Shown: positions 35,414 through 45,414, numbered from the stretch's first letter. The stretch: DNA of 64,000 nucleotides from Chlorobium sp. (GCA_028280025.1 JANQMO010000033.1:1-64000); one strand, 5' to 3'. The notes: a model not told the origin generated them from the letters alone. Made by a program: numbers and translations.

Positions 35414-36925
35414 ATGGGTTATTCAACTGACATAGTCATAATCGGTTCGGGTATCGGCGGCCTTACCGCAGCTGCCATGCTCCAGGAACGCGGGTTTTCC
35501 ACGGTTACACTGGAAAAGAATGCAACTCCCGGAGGCAGTTGCTCATCGTTCAGGAGAGCGGGCTACACGTTTGATGCCGGTGCCTCGGTTTTTTACGGTT
35601 TTTCAGATAATGACAGATACGGAACCCTGAACCTGCATGACCGGATATTCCGCAAACTCGGTATTGAGGTGCCGGTAATACCTGATCCTGTACAGATTCA
35701 TTATCATCTTCCTGATGATATCGATATTCCGGTGTATTATCACAAGGAGCAGTTTCTCTCTCGTCTGATCGAGCGCTTCCCGAGTGAAGAACGCGGCATA
35801 AGAGCGTTTTATCGCGAGCTTGAATCGGTTCATGATATTCTCAGCGCTCTTCCTGCGGGTTCTCTTGAAGACCCTGCACATATCCTTTCAGTGGCCGGTA
35901 ATCATCCTGCCAAGGTTTTTGCTCTTGCATTGAAGACGTTCCAGTCAATGGGGGGGACAGCGAGACGCTATGTCAGTGACAAAAAGCTGCTGCGTTTTTT
36001 CGATATGGAAGCTTATGCATGGGCTGTTCAGGACGCGCTTGCCACACCGCTGGTAAATGCCGGGATCTGCCTCGCTGACCGGCATCTCGGAGGTATTCAC
36101 TACCCGGTCGGCGGATCGGGCGCCATTCCTGAGGCTCTTTGCAGCGGTATCAGGAAATTCGGCGGGAAGATTCTTTTCAATACAGAGGTTTCGGAGATTC
36201 TTGTCAGCAGCGGAAAAGCCGAAGGCGTTCGTCTTGCCGACGGCGAGGTGATTACGGCAAAGGCCGTTATCAGCAATGCGACGGTTTGGGATACGTGTAA
36301 CCGTCTGCTGAAAGATATCCGGTACAGGATCGAGGACGACGACTATCACCTTGCGCCAAGCTGGTTTCAGATGTTTCTGGGTATCGATGCATCGGTTATT
36401 CCCAAAGATTTCAATGTTCATCATATTTTTGTGGATAGCTGGATGGAGTATTCAATGCCCGGCGGGACAATTTATCTCTCTCTACCCTCTCTTCTCGATC
36501 CAACGGTTGCCCCGCCGGGTAAACATGTCCTTCATGCTTTCGTTACAGATGAAATGGGCCGGTGGAAAAATTTCCGTATCCGGAAAAGCACGTATACGAA
36601 AGAGAAGAAGCAGTATGCCCGAGCGCTGTTGAAACGAATCGAAAAACTTCTGCCGGGAATAAGGGACGCCGTCGAGCTTGAAATTTTCGCTACTCCATTC
36701 ACCCATGAGCGTTACCTCAACAGGTATAAAGGAACCTATGGCGCGCAACTCTTTGCCGGACAGAATGTTCTGCAGAAGCCCCAGAACCGGACTGCTGTCA
36801 GAAACCTGTTTGCTGCGGGAGATAGTACTTTTCCCGGACAGGGCGTCATAGCAGTAACCTATTCGGGGGTTTCATGCGCTTCCTACATTGCCAGAAAACT
36901 CGGTAATCCCCTTGACTATCTCTAA
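35414..36925 (+). CDS. crtH: carotene cis-trans isomerase CrtH (CrtISO type)
   Basis: FAD/NAD-dependent isomerase that turns poly-cis lycopene into all-trans lycopene in the plant-like carotenoid route of green sulfur bacteria. The N-terminal dinucleotide fold is IVIIGSGIGGLTAAAMLQERG, followed by GGSCSSFRRAGYTFDAGASVFYG typical of CrtISO, and the C-terminal FAD motif is NLFAAGDSTFPGQGV. Length 503 fits. As I recall it, crtH, ald, csmJ and csmX are also close neighbours in Chlorobaculum tepidum, which supports the symbol. Confidence 0.87.
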   Translation: MGYSTDIVIIGSGIGGLTAAAMLQERGFSTVTLEKNATPGGSCSSFRRAGYTFDAGASVFYGFSDNDRYGTLNLHDRIFRKLGIEVPVIPDPVQIHYHLPDDIDIPVYYHKEQFLSRLIERFPSEERGIRAFYRELESVHDILSALPAGSLEDPAHILSVAGNHPAKVFALALKTFQSMGGTARRYVSDKKLLRFFDMEAYAWAVQDALATPLVNAGICLADRHLGGIHYPVGGSGAIPEALCSGIRKFGGKILFNTEVSEILVSSGKAEGVRLADGEVITAKAVISNATVWDTCNRLLKDIRYRIEDDDYHLAPSWFQMFLGIDASVIPKDFNVHHIFVDSWMEYSMPGGTIYLSLPSLLDPTVAPPGKHVLHAFVTDEMGRWKNFRIRKSTYTKEKKQYARALLKRIEKLLPGIRDAVELEIFATPFTHERYLNRYKGTYGAQLFAGQNVLQKPQNRTAVRNLFAAGDSTFPGQGVIAVTYSGVSCASYIARKLGNPLDYL

Positions 36926-36942
36926 GCCGCAGTCTTTCTGAC

Positions 36943-38163
36943 CTATCCTGTGGCAAGCAGCATATCGATTTCCCTGCTTGATAAACCGGTGATTTCAGCA
37001 ACCGACTTTTGTGTTACATACCCCTTGAATGTATAGGTCCCTTTGCGCAGGCTGTGGCTGTTCCAGAGAATTTCAGTGATTGTTTCATGCCTGGTAAGTT
37101 TCATCAGGAACGGAAGGAGGGTGTTGGTCAGGGCAAACGAAGCAGTTCTTGCTACGGCCGAGGGTATATTCGGTACGCAGTAATGCGTGACACCGTGTTT
37201 GACAAATATGGGATTTGAATGGGTCGTATGGCGGCTTGTAGCAAAACAGGCTCCCTGATCAATCGAGACGTCGATAACCACCGAACCGAACCGCATGGAT
37301 GTAATGACTTCTTCGCTGACAATCGGTTTGATCAGTTTTTGCTTCGGGCTCAAAGCGCCGATCATGACATCCGATATACGTGCAACTTCAGCGATATAGT
37401 GTTCGTTGGCAATAGCCGTGACAATATGGCGGTTGAAAAAGGCCTCAAAACGGCGGAGTCTGTTGATTTCCCTGTCAATTACAGTGACTTGTGCTCCAAG
37501 CCCAAGTGCATCCTGGGCAGCAAACAGTCCTACGGTTCCGGCGCCGATAATCGTGATATGAGCAGGCGGAACACCCGCAATGCCTCCGAGCAGAATGCCT
37601 CTGCCCCCGTAACCCGTTTCGAGGTACTTTGCCGCTGTCTGGATGGCAAGTGATCCTGCAATCTCGCTCAATGTCCTGACAATCGGCAATTCACCGTCCC
37701 TTGTTTCGATGAATTCAAATCCCAGTGCGGTTATGTTTTTTTCAAGAAAGGTTCTGACAAAGGATTTTTTCACTGAACCGAGATGGACCGCCGAGATCAG
37801 CATCTGGTTGTGCTTGAAAAGAGCCGCTTCCTGAGGGAGTGGCGGTGAGACCTTGACGATGACATTTGCATTTTCATAGAGGAGCTCCGGAGATTCGGTG
37901 ATATAGGCACCTGCTTCGGCATATTCATCATCAGAAAAATTACTGGCAGAACCGGCATTTTTTTCAACAAGGATCCTTACCCCGTTTTCACTGAGGATTT
38001 TCACGCCGGCCGGACAGAGAGCGACTCTTCGCTCATCGATAGCCCTTTCTTTAGGTATCCCCAGAGCGATATTTATTTTTTTGTCGGATTTGATAAGCCA
38101 GCGTTCAAGGGTTTTGATCCCCAGATCATAGTCGATTCCTTCAAATCCTCCGCTGTATCCCAT
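36943..38163 (-). CDS. ald: alanine dehydrogenase
   Basis: Interconverts L-alanine and pyruvate plus ammonia with NAD. The body begins at IALGIPKERAIDERRVAL, with the catalytic Lys/His region near GSVKKSF and the NAD fold ITIIGAGTVGLFAAQDALGLG; VIDVSIDQGACFATSRHTTH is a strong family block. At 406 residues it has about 30 extra N-terminal residues (MGYSGGFEGIDYDLG) and a C-terminal tail beyond the usual 370. Converges with crtH. Confidence 0.9.
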   Translation of the reverse strand: MGYSGGFEGIDYDLGIKTLERWLIKSDKKINIALGIPKERAIDERRVALCPAGVKILSENGVRILVEKNAGSASNFSDDEYAEAGAYITESPELLYENANVIVKVSPPLPQEAALFKHNQMLISAVHLGSVKKSFVRTFLEKNITALGFEFIETRDGELPIVRTLSEIAGSLAIQTAAKYLETGYGGRGILLGGIAGVPPAHITIIGAGTVGLFAAQDALGLGAQVTVIDREINRLRRFEAFFNRHIVTAIANEHYIAEVARISDVMIGALSPKQKLIKPIVSEEVITSMRFGSVVIDVSIDQGACFATSRHTTHSNPIFVKHGVTHYCVPNIPSAVARTASFALTNTLLPFLMKLTRHETITEILWNSHSLRKGTYTFKGYVTQKSVAEITGLSSREIDMLLATG

Positions 38164-38223
38164 GATGTTTCAAGGGTATGTGTTTTTCTGAAGCGATTGT
38201 TGCAAGAAAGGGTTGTTCATAAT

Positions 38224-38919
38224 CTAAGTACCGAGCGCAGCTTTTTTCAACCGGGTAATGTGCCAGGTGATATCGATTTCTTTCGGACAGGCGTTAACGC
38301 AGTTATAGACTGTATAGCATTTCCAGATACCCTTGTCGGTGGTGACTTTGTCAAGTCTTGCCCGACCGGCTTGGTCACGGGAGTCGAAAATGAAACGGTA
38401 TGATTTCAAAAGAGCTGCAGGGCCGAGATAGTCCTGGTTCGACCACGATGTCGGACAGGCATGTGTACAGGCGCCGCAGAGGATGCATCGGGTCGACTCT
38501 TCGATTATTGCATGTTCAGCCGGACTTTGCAGTCTTTCTCTGTCGGGAGGAGGGTCGTTGTTGATAAAGTAGGGCATGACAGCCTGGTATTTTTCCCAGA
38601 ACATAGTCGTGTCGACTATAAGGTCTTTTTCGACCGGAGCGCCCGGGAGAGGCTCTACTTGTATACGGTTACCATGCAATTGGCGAAGCAATGTGGAGCA
38701 TGCAAGGCGGTTTTCACCATTAATGAGCATGGCATCGCTTCCGCAGACACCGTGACCGCACGATTTTCTCACGGCAAGAGTACTGTCCTGTTCCGACTGG
38801 ATTCTAAGCAGGGCGTCAAGTACCCTTTCGTGAGGAGCCGCCTCTACGGAAAATTCCTGAAAACAGGGCTTTGAGTCTTTTTCAGGATCAAAACGAAAAA
38901 CAATTACCGTATAGACCAT
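38224..38919 (-). CDS. sdhB: succinate dehydrogenase/fumarate reductase iron-sulfur subunit
   Basis: A 231-residue electron-transfer subunit of complex II. The N-terminal [2Fe-2S] site is SCGHGVCGSDAMLINGENRL with a following Cys; the [4Fe-4S] motif is CILCGACTHACP; the third cluster site is CYTVYNCVNACP. Together these match SdhB/FrdB. The flavoprotein and membrane subunits are not adjacent, so it either assembles with subunits encoded elsewhere or serves another flavoprotein. In green sulfur bacteria fumarate reduction is a step of the reductive TCA cycle. Confidence 0.85.
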   Translation of the reverse strand: MVYTVIVFRFDPEKDSKPCFQEFSVEAAPHERVLDALLRIQSEQDSTLAVRKSCGHGVCGSDAMLINGENRLACSTLLRQLHGNRIQVEPLPGAPVEKDLIVDTTMFWEKYQAVMPYFINNDPPPDRERLQSPAEHAIIEESTRCILCGACTHACPTSWSNQDYLGPAALLKSYRFIFDSRDQAGRARLDKVTTDKGIWKCYTVYNCVNACPKEIDITWHITRLKKAALGT

Positions 38920-38988
38920 TACATCCAGGTCAGATCATTCAGCGTTCATAATGACAGGAAATCTGTTTTCCCGGTGCGAATGGGCATA

Positions 38989-39684
38989 TCAGCCCTGTTT
39001 TTTAACAGAGCTTGCCTTGATATGCACCCGTTCGACGGGGGCGGTTTCCTCCTCGCATGATTTGCACGCGGCTCCGGGGAGATGCAGCTTGCCGCCTGAG
39101 ATGCTGCACAGTGTATTCGATGCGCCCTCCAGCAAGCCTTTTGATCCGGCGCCTACCATGTTTGCGGGAGCCTGAAGAAACGGCAGGGCATCAAAAACGT
39201 TTTTTCCTGCAAGACGTGACGCGAGGCCTATGCCTCCGGCGATGTTCCGTATAGAGGTTATAGGATTCAGTTGTCCGTCCCTGACACGATTGACAATGTT
39301 GCCGATTCCTGAGGGCAGCTGGTTGACAACGTTATAGCCGATTGTCTGCGCGTAGGAGACAAATTCCGGTACGTTCAGACCGAGAACAATCCGCCGGAAC
39401 ATTTCGGCCCTGGAAAGTATCCTTATTTCACCGTCCTTTACGATCCTTGTCTGACAGGCAAGGCGTCCTCCTGCATCTGCAAGGCTGCCGGAAATAAATG
39501 CCTTTTCGATATCACTGCGTTCTGTCAGGCAATCCATTCCTTTATGGACATAAACGAAGCAGCTTTGACAGATCCCGCTTCCCCCGCAGATGTATCCGAT
39601 ATGACAGTTGTTCTTTTTTGCTACGTCAAGAAGCACATCTCCCGGTTGTGCCTCGACCTCGACATCATTGATATACATGTGCAT
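38989..39684 (-). CDS. csmJ: chlorosome envelope [2Fe-2S] protein, CsmJ-like
   Basis: A 231-residue chlorosome-envelope ferredoxin. The N-terminal adrenodoxin-type domain has cysteines C33, C39 and C42 (CGGSGICQSC) and a fourth in GRLACQT. It is followed by a hydrophobic, Gly-rich region (about 120-190, NPITSIRNIAGGIGLASRLAG) thought to associate with the chlorosome envelope. ATG 39684 is chosen for its GGGGATCACTT ribosome binding site; the longer in-frame N-terminus has no support. Such proteins are proposed to quench or protect excitation energy redox-dependently. Confidence 0.8.
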   Translation of the reverse strand: MHMYINDVEVEAQPGDVLLDVAKKNNCHIGYICGGSGICQSCFVYVHKGMDCLTERSDIEKAFISGSLADAGGRLACQTRIVKDGEIRILSRAEMFRRIVLGLNVPEFVSYAQTIGYNVVNQLPSGIGNIVNRVRDGQLNPITSIRNIAGGIGLASRLAGKNVFDALPFLQAPANMVGAGSKGLLEGASNTLCSISGGKLHLPGAACKSCEEETAPVERVHIKASSVKKQG

Positions 39685-39814
39685 AAGTGATCCCCATTGA
39701 CCGTTCATTGTTGCCAGGAAAAACGAAACGTAACGTCTACAAGAATATAACTTTTTTTTCAGAAGAGCGCTTTGGCGCATAATCGAACAACGTCACATCA
39801 AGTACGCTCCGGTA

Positions 39815-40477
39815 TCAGTTGACCGGAGCGTGCTTATGCTGTTTGAGAGATGTATCGATCTCGGGGGACGTTTTTTTTTCTGCCTTTTTTTTGTCAGGGT
39901 GCTCCTTTGTGCTTTCATTGCCGTCAGTGGCAGCCGGGACATACTCGCGAGTGAAGGCCTTTGTTTTCTTTCCCCAGCCGAGAGAGCCCTGGACGGCCAT
40001 TACAACCAGTTCGAGCGCGCCTGCAACCGCGCCGGCAATATCTGTGACCAACTGCCATGTTTCGAGTTTTCCTGTCGAGAAGCGTTGTGCCTGCATGGCA
40101 ATGGTTTCAGGGAACTTGACCAGAGATTCCCATCCCATCTTTGCCTGGTATGGAATGATCTCCTGCGGTTTTTTCTCAACCATTCTTTTGACTTCCTCCA
40201 CTGTGGTAAGGAGCTTTACCGTTCCCAGTTTTTCAAGGGTTGTCAGACAGGCTACCCGTATCCCTTCATCGATCAGACGGTCGGAAAGCATTGCTTTTTC
40301 ACGGTCGTCGAGGGGGGAAAGCAGGTGCATTCCTTCGAGCACTTTAACGTAACAGGTCTGGCAGATACCGTTTGCTCCGCAGAAGTACCCGATATGTGCA
40401 TGGTTTTTACGTGCAACATCAATAAGTCTTTCGCCGGGCTTGGCCTCGAATTGTTTATCGTTTATGTGTACAAACAT
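39815..40477 (-). CDS. csmX: chlorosome envelope [2Fe-2S] protein, CsmX-like
   Basis: A paralogue of the adjacent csmJ-like protein, 220 residues. The ferredoxin domain has C33, C39 and C42 (CGANGICQTC) and a fourth Cys in RVACLTT. The middle segment (TDIAGAVAGALELVVMAVQGS) is hydrophobic and the C-terminus is a charged tail (KEHPDKKKAEKKT). The size and its place beside csmJ favour CsmX over CsmI. It is divergently spaced from nothing and lies 131 bp upstream of csmJ on the same strand. Confidence 0.78.
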   Translation of the reverse strand: MFVHINDKQFEAKPGERLIDVARKNHAHIGYFCGANGICQTCYVKVLEGMHLLSPLDDREKAMLSDRLIDEGIRVACLTTLEKLGTVKLLTTVEEVKRMVEKKPQEIIPYQAKMGWESLVKFPETIAMQAQRFSTGKLETWQLVTDIAGAVAGALELVVMAVQGSLGWGKKTKAFTREYVPAATDGNESTKEHPDKKKAEKKTSPEIDTSLKQHKHAPVN

Positions 40478-40618
40478 TGGTATGTGATTTAGTGTTTATA
40501 TGCTCGCGTTTCAATTCACCTAACCGGCTTCACAGGTTAAAAAGTTGCCCGAAAGGGGATTATTTATGTCCGGTTTAAGCGGCGAGACAGAAAAGAGGGT
40601 GATGCAGATCTCTTGATT

Positions 40619-43600
40619 TCATGCAAGTTTTCTCAGAAGGGTACCGTAATGGCTCATGAGTTCGGATGGCCCGTTTGCTGCTTCCGGGGGATTATGCAGG
40701 ACGAGTTTCATTGTTCTGCCTTCCTGAAAACGCGGTCTGTAACGCTGCATCCATTCTGACTGTACTGATGTGACAAGTGCCTGGAAGAAAGGCTGGTTAT
40801 AGAAATCCGGCCGGTTTTCCCCGGGAAGGTGCAGGGTGCAGATATCATGCTGTATATCCACCTTGGCAAGGCCGAGGGATGAGCAGAGGTTTTTGAAGTC
40901 TGTAAGGTTGATCAGGTTTTCAACGTCGGGAGGAAGAGGGCCGAAACGGTCACGCAGTTCTTTTCTTATGGCATCAGTCTCTTTTTTTGTCGAGCTTTTT
41001 GAGAGTTTGTCATAAAAAGAGAAACGCTCCTGTGTAGACGATACATAGTAATCCGGAATAAGGGCGTCAAAATAAAATACCATGTCGGTACTGTCGGCAG
41101 AAAGGATTGGCTGTGATTCCTTTTCAGCAAACAGTCCGGTGAATTCGCCGCTTTTAAGTTCTGAAACAGCCTGTTCCAGCAGTTTCTGGTAGAGATCGAA
41201 ACCAAGTTCATGGATCGCTCCGGACTGTTCGGCCCCAAGCAGGTTGCCTGCTCCCCTGATATCCAGGTCCCGCAATGCGATATTGAAGCCGGAACCGAGT
41301 TCGGTGAAACTTTCTATGACAGCAAGCCGCTGCAGGGCCTCTCTTTTGAGAGAGTGTACAGGCGGGATGATCAGGTAACAGTAAGCCTTTCGTTCGCTTC
41401 TTCCTACACGTCCCCGGAGCTGGTAAAGGTCTGAGAGTCCGAACATATCGGCACGGTTGATAATGATCGTGTTTGCGTTTGAAATATCGAGTCCGGAGCC
41501 GATGATCGATGTCGATATGAGTATATCGAGGTCATGGTTGATGAAGCGCATCATGACGTTTTCAAGTTCGGCTGTCGGCATTTGACCGTGTGCGATACCT
41601 GTTTTCGCTTCCGGTACCAGTTCCTGAAGTGTCGATTGAACCTGTTCCAGTCCGGAGATTCGATTGTGCAGGAAGAAGACCTGCCCTCTTCGTGTGATTT
41701 CGCGTTGGATGGCGGAGCGAAGGGTATCCTGATCGAACTGCGTGATGACGGTTTCGACAGGCTGACGGTTTCTGGGAGGTGTGGAAACGATCGAAAGGTC
41801 CCGCGCTCCGAGCATCGAGAACTGTAATGTTCTCGGGATCGGGGTTGCCGACATCGTGAGTGTATCCACCCCGGGAAAAGACTGACGGAGTTTTTCCTTT
41901 ATACTGACACCGAAATGCTGTTCTTCGTCAATGACGAGGAGGCCCAGATCCTGGAACTGAACATCTTTCGAGACAAGCCGGTGCGTACCGATAACAATGT
42001 CTACAAGTCCGCGGGAGATGCTTTTGACCAGCTCTTTCTGCTCTTTTCTGCTGATGAAACGACTCAGGAGGGCAATCGAGACAGGGAAATTTTCAAACCT
42101 TTTCTTGAATGTTTCCGCATGCTGGTGCGCAAGGATCGTCGTGGGCGTAAGGAGGGCTACCTGTTTTTTGGATTCTATCGCCTTGAAGGCGGCTCTCATG
42201 GCGATCTCGGTTTTTCCGAAACCTGCATCGCCGCAGATCAGCCGGTCCATGGGCGATGATGACCGCATATCTTTTTTAACGTCATCGATAGTCTTTAACT
42301 GGTCAGGGGTTTCTTCAAAAATAAATGCAGCGTCAAATTCCTTCTGAAAGATTGAGTCCGGGCTGAACGTGAAGCCCGGAGTCATTTTTCTCCTTGCATA
42401 GAGCTTGATGAGTTTCGAAGCGATGTCTTTCAGTCGTTTCTTGACCTTTTCTTTCTTTGCTTTCCATTTCGGGCTGCCCAGTTTCGAAAGACCCGGCAAA
42501 CTGCCTTCCGCGGCAGCGTATTTGGAGAGCAGGCCGATGTTCTGAATATTGACGTAGAGCTGATCTCCTCCTTCATATTCAACCAGGACGCTTTCCTGTT
42601 CGGAATTGCCGACATCAATGGTTTCAAGGGCTTTGAAAATACCGATGCCGTAATCTTCATGAACGATATAGTCGCCAACCTTCAGTTTTTGGAGATCGGC
42701 AAGGGAAATGCCTTTGAAAGACCTTTTTTTATGCGACTTGTGGACGTGCAGCTTACCGAAAATGTCCGCTTCGGTAAAGATGTTGAGCTTCTCGAAAACA
42801 AAGCCGGAATGGAGGGAGAGGGCGTTCCAGTTTATTTCGATCAGCGACGATGTATCGGTCTCTTCTCTTTCTTCATTAACGAATTCGACAAGTTCATCGA
42901 TCTCCTTTTTTGAATTGGTGGTGATGACGGGGGCTTGATTGCAGGACTGAGCGTCAGCAAGTTCTCTTGCCAGCAATTTGAAATTTGCATGCAGTTTCTT
43001 CTGGGCGTTCGAGCCGAAATCGAATGGCTGTTTTTCAAGGCGGTTGATCCATACGCAGACAAAATTGCTGATCTTCTTTTCGGTGTATCCGCTGTTCTCG
43101 GAACCCTTGAAAGAAGAAATGTCATCAACAATGATCAATGTTTCAGATGGAAGGTAATCAGCCAGGCTCCATGATTCGCTGTGTTCATCGGTGCTGTTTT
43201 TCGATTCCATGTTTCCCGTAAGAACAATTGACTCTATGGGTTCCCCTGAAAGCTGACTTGCAACATCGAATGAACGCAGCGAGGTTATGGTGTCTCCGAA
43301 AAACTCTGATCGTACAGGTTTCCTGTAGCCGAACGGGAAAATGTCGATAATTGAACCGCGGGCGGAGAAATCTCCCTCTTCTTCGACGAACTCTTTTTTT
43401 AAGTATCTGTTCTCGGTCAGGAATTCCGTTAGACGCTGGTATCCGGTATCCTGATCGATCTGTAAAGAAAGGAGTCGTGTTTCCAGTTCGCCGGGATTCT
43501 GGAGAGGAGTCAAGAGATCCTCGAAGGTTGCCAGAAGAACAATACGGCGTTGATCTGATAAGGCGGCAAGAGCGGGCGAAAGCTCATCCGACACGGTGTG

Positions 43601-43927
43601 AACCTTCTCTTTGCCCAGCAGTTCGGCGAGATCGTTGTCATATATATCAAAGGTGTTTCTGGAGCTGATGATGAGAAGAGGGATGTCAAGATCATTGAAC
43701 AGACGTGCAGCGAAGAGAGATGAGAATGACCCTTGAATGCCGGATGCGAAGAGGGGCACTGAATCGGCAGGATTATGGCGCCTCGAACCGAGCGCCTGTG
43801 TGAATGAGCTGTATACCGGAGAGCGGGAGAGCGTATCGAAGAGATACGAAACGCTTCTTTTGGTGACCGAGGCGTAGGGGGTTTTTTCTTTGCTGCTTTC
43901 CTGCAGAGTTTCATAAAAATTTTGCAT
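40619..43927 (-). CDS. mfd: transcription-repair coupling factor Mfd
   Basis: A 1102-residue SF2 translocase that removes RNA polymerase stalled at lesions and recruits UvrA. It has an N-terminal UvrB-like part, a CarD-like RNA polymerase interaction domain (KVGDYIVHEDYGIGIFKAL), helicase motifs (Walker A ICGDAGFGKTEIAMR, motif II VIDEEQHFGV, TMSATPIPRTLQ, QLRGRVGRSERKAY) and the C-terminal TRCF domain. Length is a little below the 1150 average. Start ATG 43927 has AGGTT upstream. Confidence 0.96.
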   Translation of the reverse strand: MQNFYETLQESSKEKTPYASVTKRSVSYLFDTLSRSPVYSSFTQALGSRRHNPADSVPLFASGIQGSFSSLFAARLFNDLDIPLLIISSRNTFDIYDNDLAELLGKEKVHTVSDELSPALAALSDQRRIVLLATFEDLLTPLQNPGELETRLLSLQIDQDTGYQRLTEFLTENRYLKKEFVEEEGDFSARGSIIDIFPFGYRKPVRSEFFGDTITSLRSFDVASQLSGEPIESIVLTGNMESKNSTDEHSESWSLADYLPSETLIIVDDISSFKGSENSGYTEKKISNFVCVWINRLEKQPFDFGSNAQKKLHANFKLLARELADAQSCNQAPVITTNSKKEIDELVEFVNEEREETDTSSLIEINWNALSLHSGFVFEKLNIFTEADIFGKLHVHKSHKKRSFKGISLADLQKLKVGDYIVHEDYGIGIFKALETIDVGNSEQESVLVEYEGGDQLYVNIQNIGLLSKYAAAEGSLPGLSKLGSPKWKAKKEKVKKRLKDIASKLIKLYARRKMTPGFTFSPDSIFQKEFDAAFIFEETPDQLKTIDDVKKDMRSSSPMDRLICGDAGFGKTEIAMRAAFKAIESKKQVALLTPTTILAHQHAETFKKRFENFPVSIALLSRFISRKEQKELVKSISRGLVDIVIGTHRLVSKDVQFQDLGLLVIDEEQHFGVSIKEKLRQSFPGVDTLTMSATPIPRTLQFSMLGARDLSIVSTPPRNRQPVETVITQFDQDTLRSAIQREITRRGQVFFLHNRISGLEQVQSTLQELVPEAKTGIAHGQMPTAELENVMMRFINHDLDILISTSIIGSGLDISNANTIIINRADMFGLSDLYQLRGRVGRSERKAYCYLIIPPVHSLKREALQRLAVIESFTELGSGFNIALRDLDIRGAGNLLGAEQSGAIHELGFDLYQKLLEQAVSELKSGEFTGLFAEKESQPILSADSTDMVFYFDALIPDYYVSSTQERFSFYDKLSKSSTKKETDAIRKELRDRFGPLPPDVENLINLTDFKNLCSSLGLAKVDIQHDICTLHLPGENRPDFYNQPFFQALVTSVQSEWMQRYRPRFQEGRTMKLVLHNPPEAANGPSELMSHYGTLLRKLA

Positions 43928-44077
43928 AACCTATTTTACCCTAAACTGAGCGTTTCAACAAATGCTCCATAATACTAAGCTTATTAAAGACAATCTGTTA
44001 TACTATATTTTTATAGAGATTATCCCTCACCTGCCGGGTGAACGTGAAAACTGATAAAGAGCCGCATTTGTTAAAAT

Positions 44078-44182
44078 CCCGACAAGTCGGGAAATGCCGA
44101 TCATACCGAATCTGCTTCGTTACAGGGAACTTGCGGTAGATCAACTACAGCGGCATTCCCTGTGCCTTGCATCTTCGGTATG
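44078..44182 (+). other. structured intergenic region with nested and competing inverted repeats
   Basis: Outer arms CATACCGAA (44102-44110) and TTCGGTATG (44174-44182) enclose inner arms ACAGGGAA (44122-44129) and TTCCCTGT (44156-44163), which enclose GTAG/CTAC. Just upstream, CCCGAC/GTCGGG forms a separate hairpin. GGGAAATGCCG (44089-44099) can instead pair with CGGCATTCCC (44151-44160), excluding the inner stem. The element ends 111 bp before the ABC ATPase ATG. It could be a 5' leader switch, a small RNA or a palindromic repeat element; no known class was recognised. Confidence 0.5.
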
Positions 44183-44293
44183 CTCGACAATCGCTCAATT
44201 TAGGTTTACCACTGTTCTGGTCGGACTGATGATGATGTGTTCTTATTGAATGATTTTTTTTGAACCGGCGTTGGCTGCACTGACAGGTCAATA

Positions 44294-45262
44294 ATGCATA
44301 ATATACTGGAAGTAAAAAACCTCAAGACCTACTATTCAACAGACAGCGGAACGGCAAGGGCGGTTGACGGTGTCAGTTTTTCCCTGCGGGACAACACAAC
44401 GCTCGGTATTGTCGGAGAGTCGGGGTGCGGCAAATCTGTCACGGCACTGTCGATCATGCGTCTTGTTCCTGTGCCGCCGGGATATTTTGCCGATGGTGAG
44501 ATTTTCTGGGAAGGAAAGGATCTTCTCAAGGCATCCGAAGAAGAAATGAGGAAACTCAGAGGCGATGATATCGCCATGATTTTCCAGGAACCCATGAGCT
44601 CTCTCAATCCGGTGTACACCTGCGGGAATCAGATTGTCGAACAGATTCTCATACATCGGGATGTTTCTCAAAAGGAAGCAAAGGAGAAGGCCGTCGAAAT
44701 GCTTCACCTTGTCGGGATTCCCAATCCTGCAGAACGTTTCAATGCCTATCCACATGAGCTTTCGGGCGGTATGCGCCAGCGTGTCATGATCGCGATGGCC
44801 TTGTCATGTGAACCTTCACTGCTTATTGCCGATGAACCGACAACCGCGCTCGATGTTACCGTTCAGGCCCAGATACTCGAACTTGTCGGAAAGCTTCAGT
44901 CCGAGGTTGGAATGAGCGTTATTCTGATCACGCACGATTTCGGCGTCATTGCCGAGTTGTGCGAACAGGTTCTTGTGATGTATGCTTCAAAGATTGTTGA
45001 GGAGGGGAGTGTCAGTCAGATTTTTTCCAACCCTCTGCATCCCTATACCGCAGGATTGCTCAAGTCGATTCCAAGAATCGGTTCAAGACAGCAGCGCCTC
45101 AATGTTATCGATGGAAACGTGCCCAGTGCGACCCGTCTGCCTGAAGGCTGCAGGTTTGCCAATCGTTGTCCGTTGTCTGACGACTATTGCCGTAACAATG
45201 AACCGCCGCTGGAGGTGTATGAAGAGGAGCATCGGGCGGCCTGCTGGAAAATACGTGCCTGA
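44294..45262 (+). CDS. OppD/DppD-type peptide ABC transporter ATPase
   Basis: A 322-residue ATP-binding subunit of a peptide or nickel-type importer. Walker A is GESGCGKS (41-48), the signature LSGGMRQR and Walker B LLIADEPTTALD follow, and the C-terminal oligopeptide-transport extension has the cysteine motif CRFANRCPLSDDYC that can bind an Fe-S cluster in the family. No permease, binding protein or OppF partner is adjacent, so it may serve components encoded elsewhere. Preceded by the structured region at 44078-44182. Confidence 0.9.
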   Translation: MHNILEVKNLKTYYSTDSGTARAVDGVSFSLRDNTTLGIVGESGCGKSVTALSIMRLVPVPPGYFADGEIFWEGKDLLKASEEEMRKLRGDDIAMIFQEPMSSLNPVYTCGNQIVEQILIHRDVSQKEAKEKAVEMLHLVGIPNPAERFNAYPHELSGGMRQRVMIAMALSCEPSLLIADEPTTALDVTVQAQILELVGKLQSEVGMSVILITHDFGVIAELCEQVLVMYASKIVEEGSVSQIFSNPLHPYTAGLLKSIPRIGSRQQRLNVIDGNVPSATRLPEGCRFANRCPLSDDYCRNNEPPLEVYEEEHRAACWKIRA

Positions 45263-45414
45263 AGAGCATGACTGCCATTTTTTTTACATGATCGTAACAT
45301 TCACGGGCGCTGCAAGGCCGCCGGTGTGGCATGCCTTTTCTGAATTCCTGCATATAATGCATATATTCTCACCTGAGTCACATGTCTCAGGTCTTGCCAA
45401 ACCGTCCATGCGTT

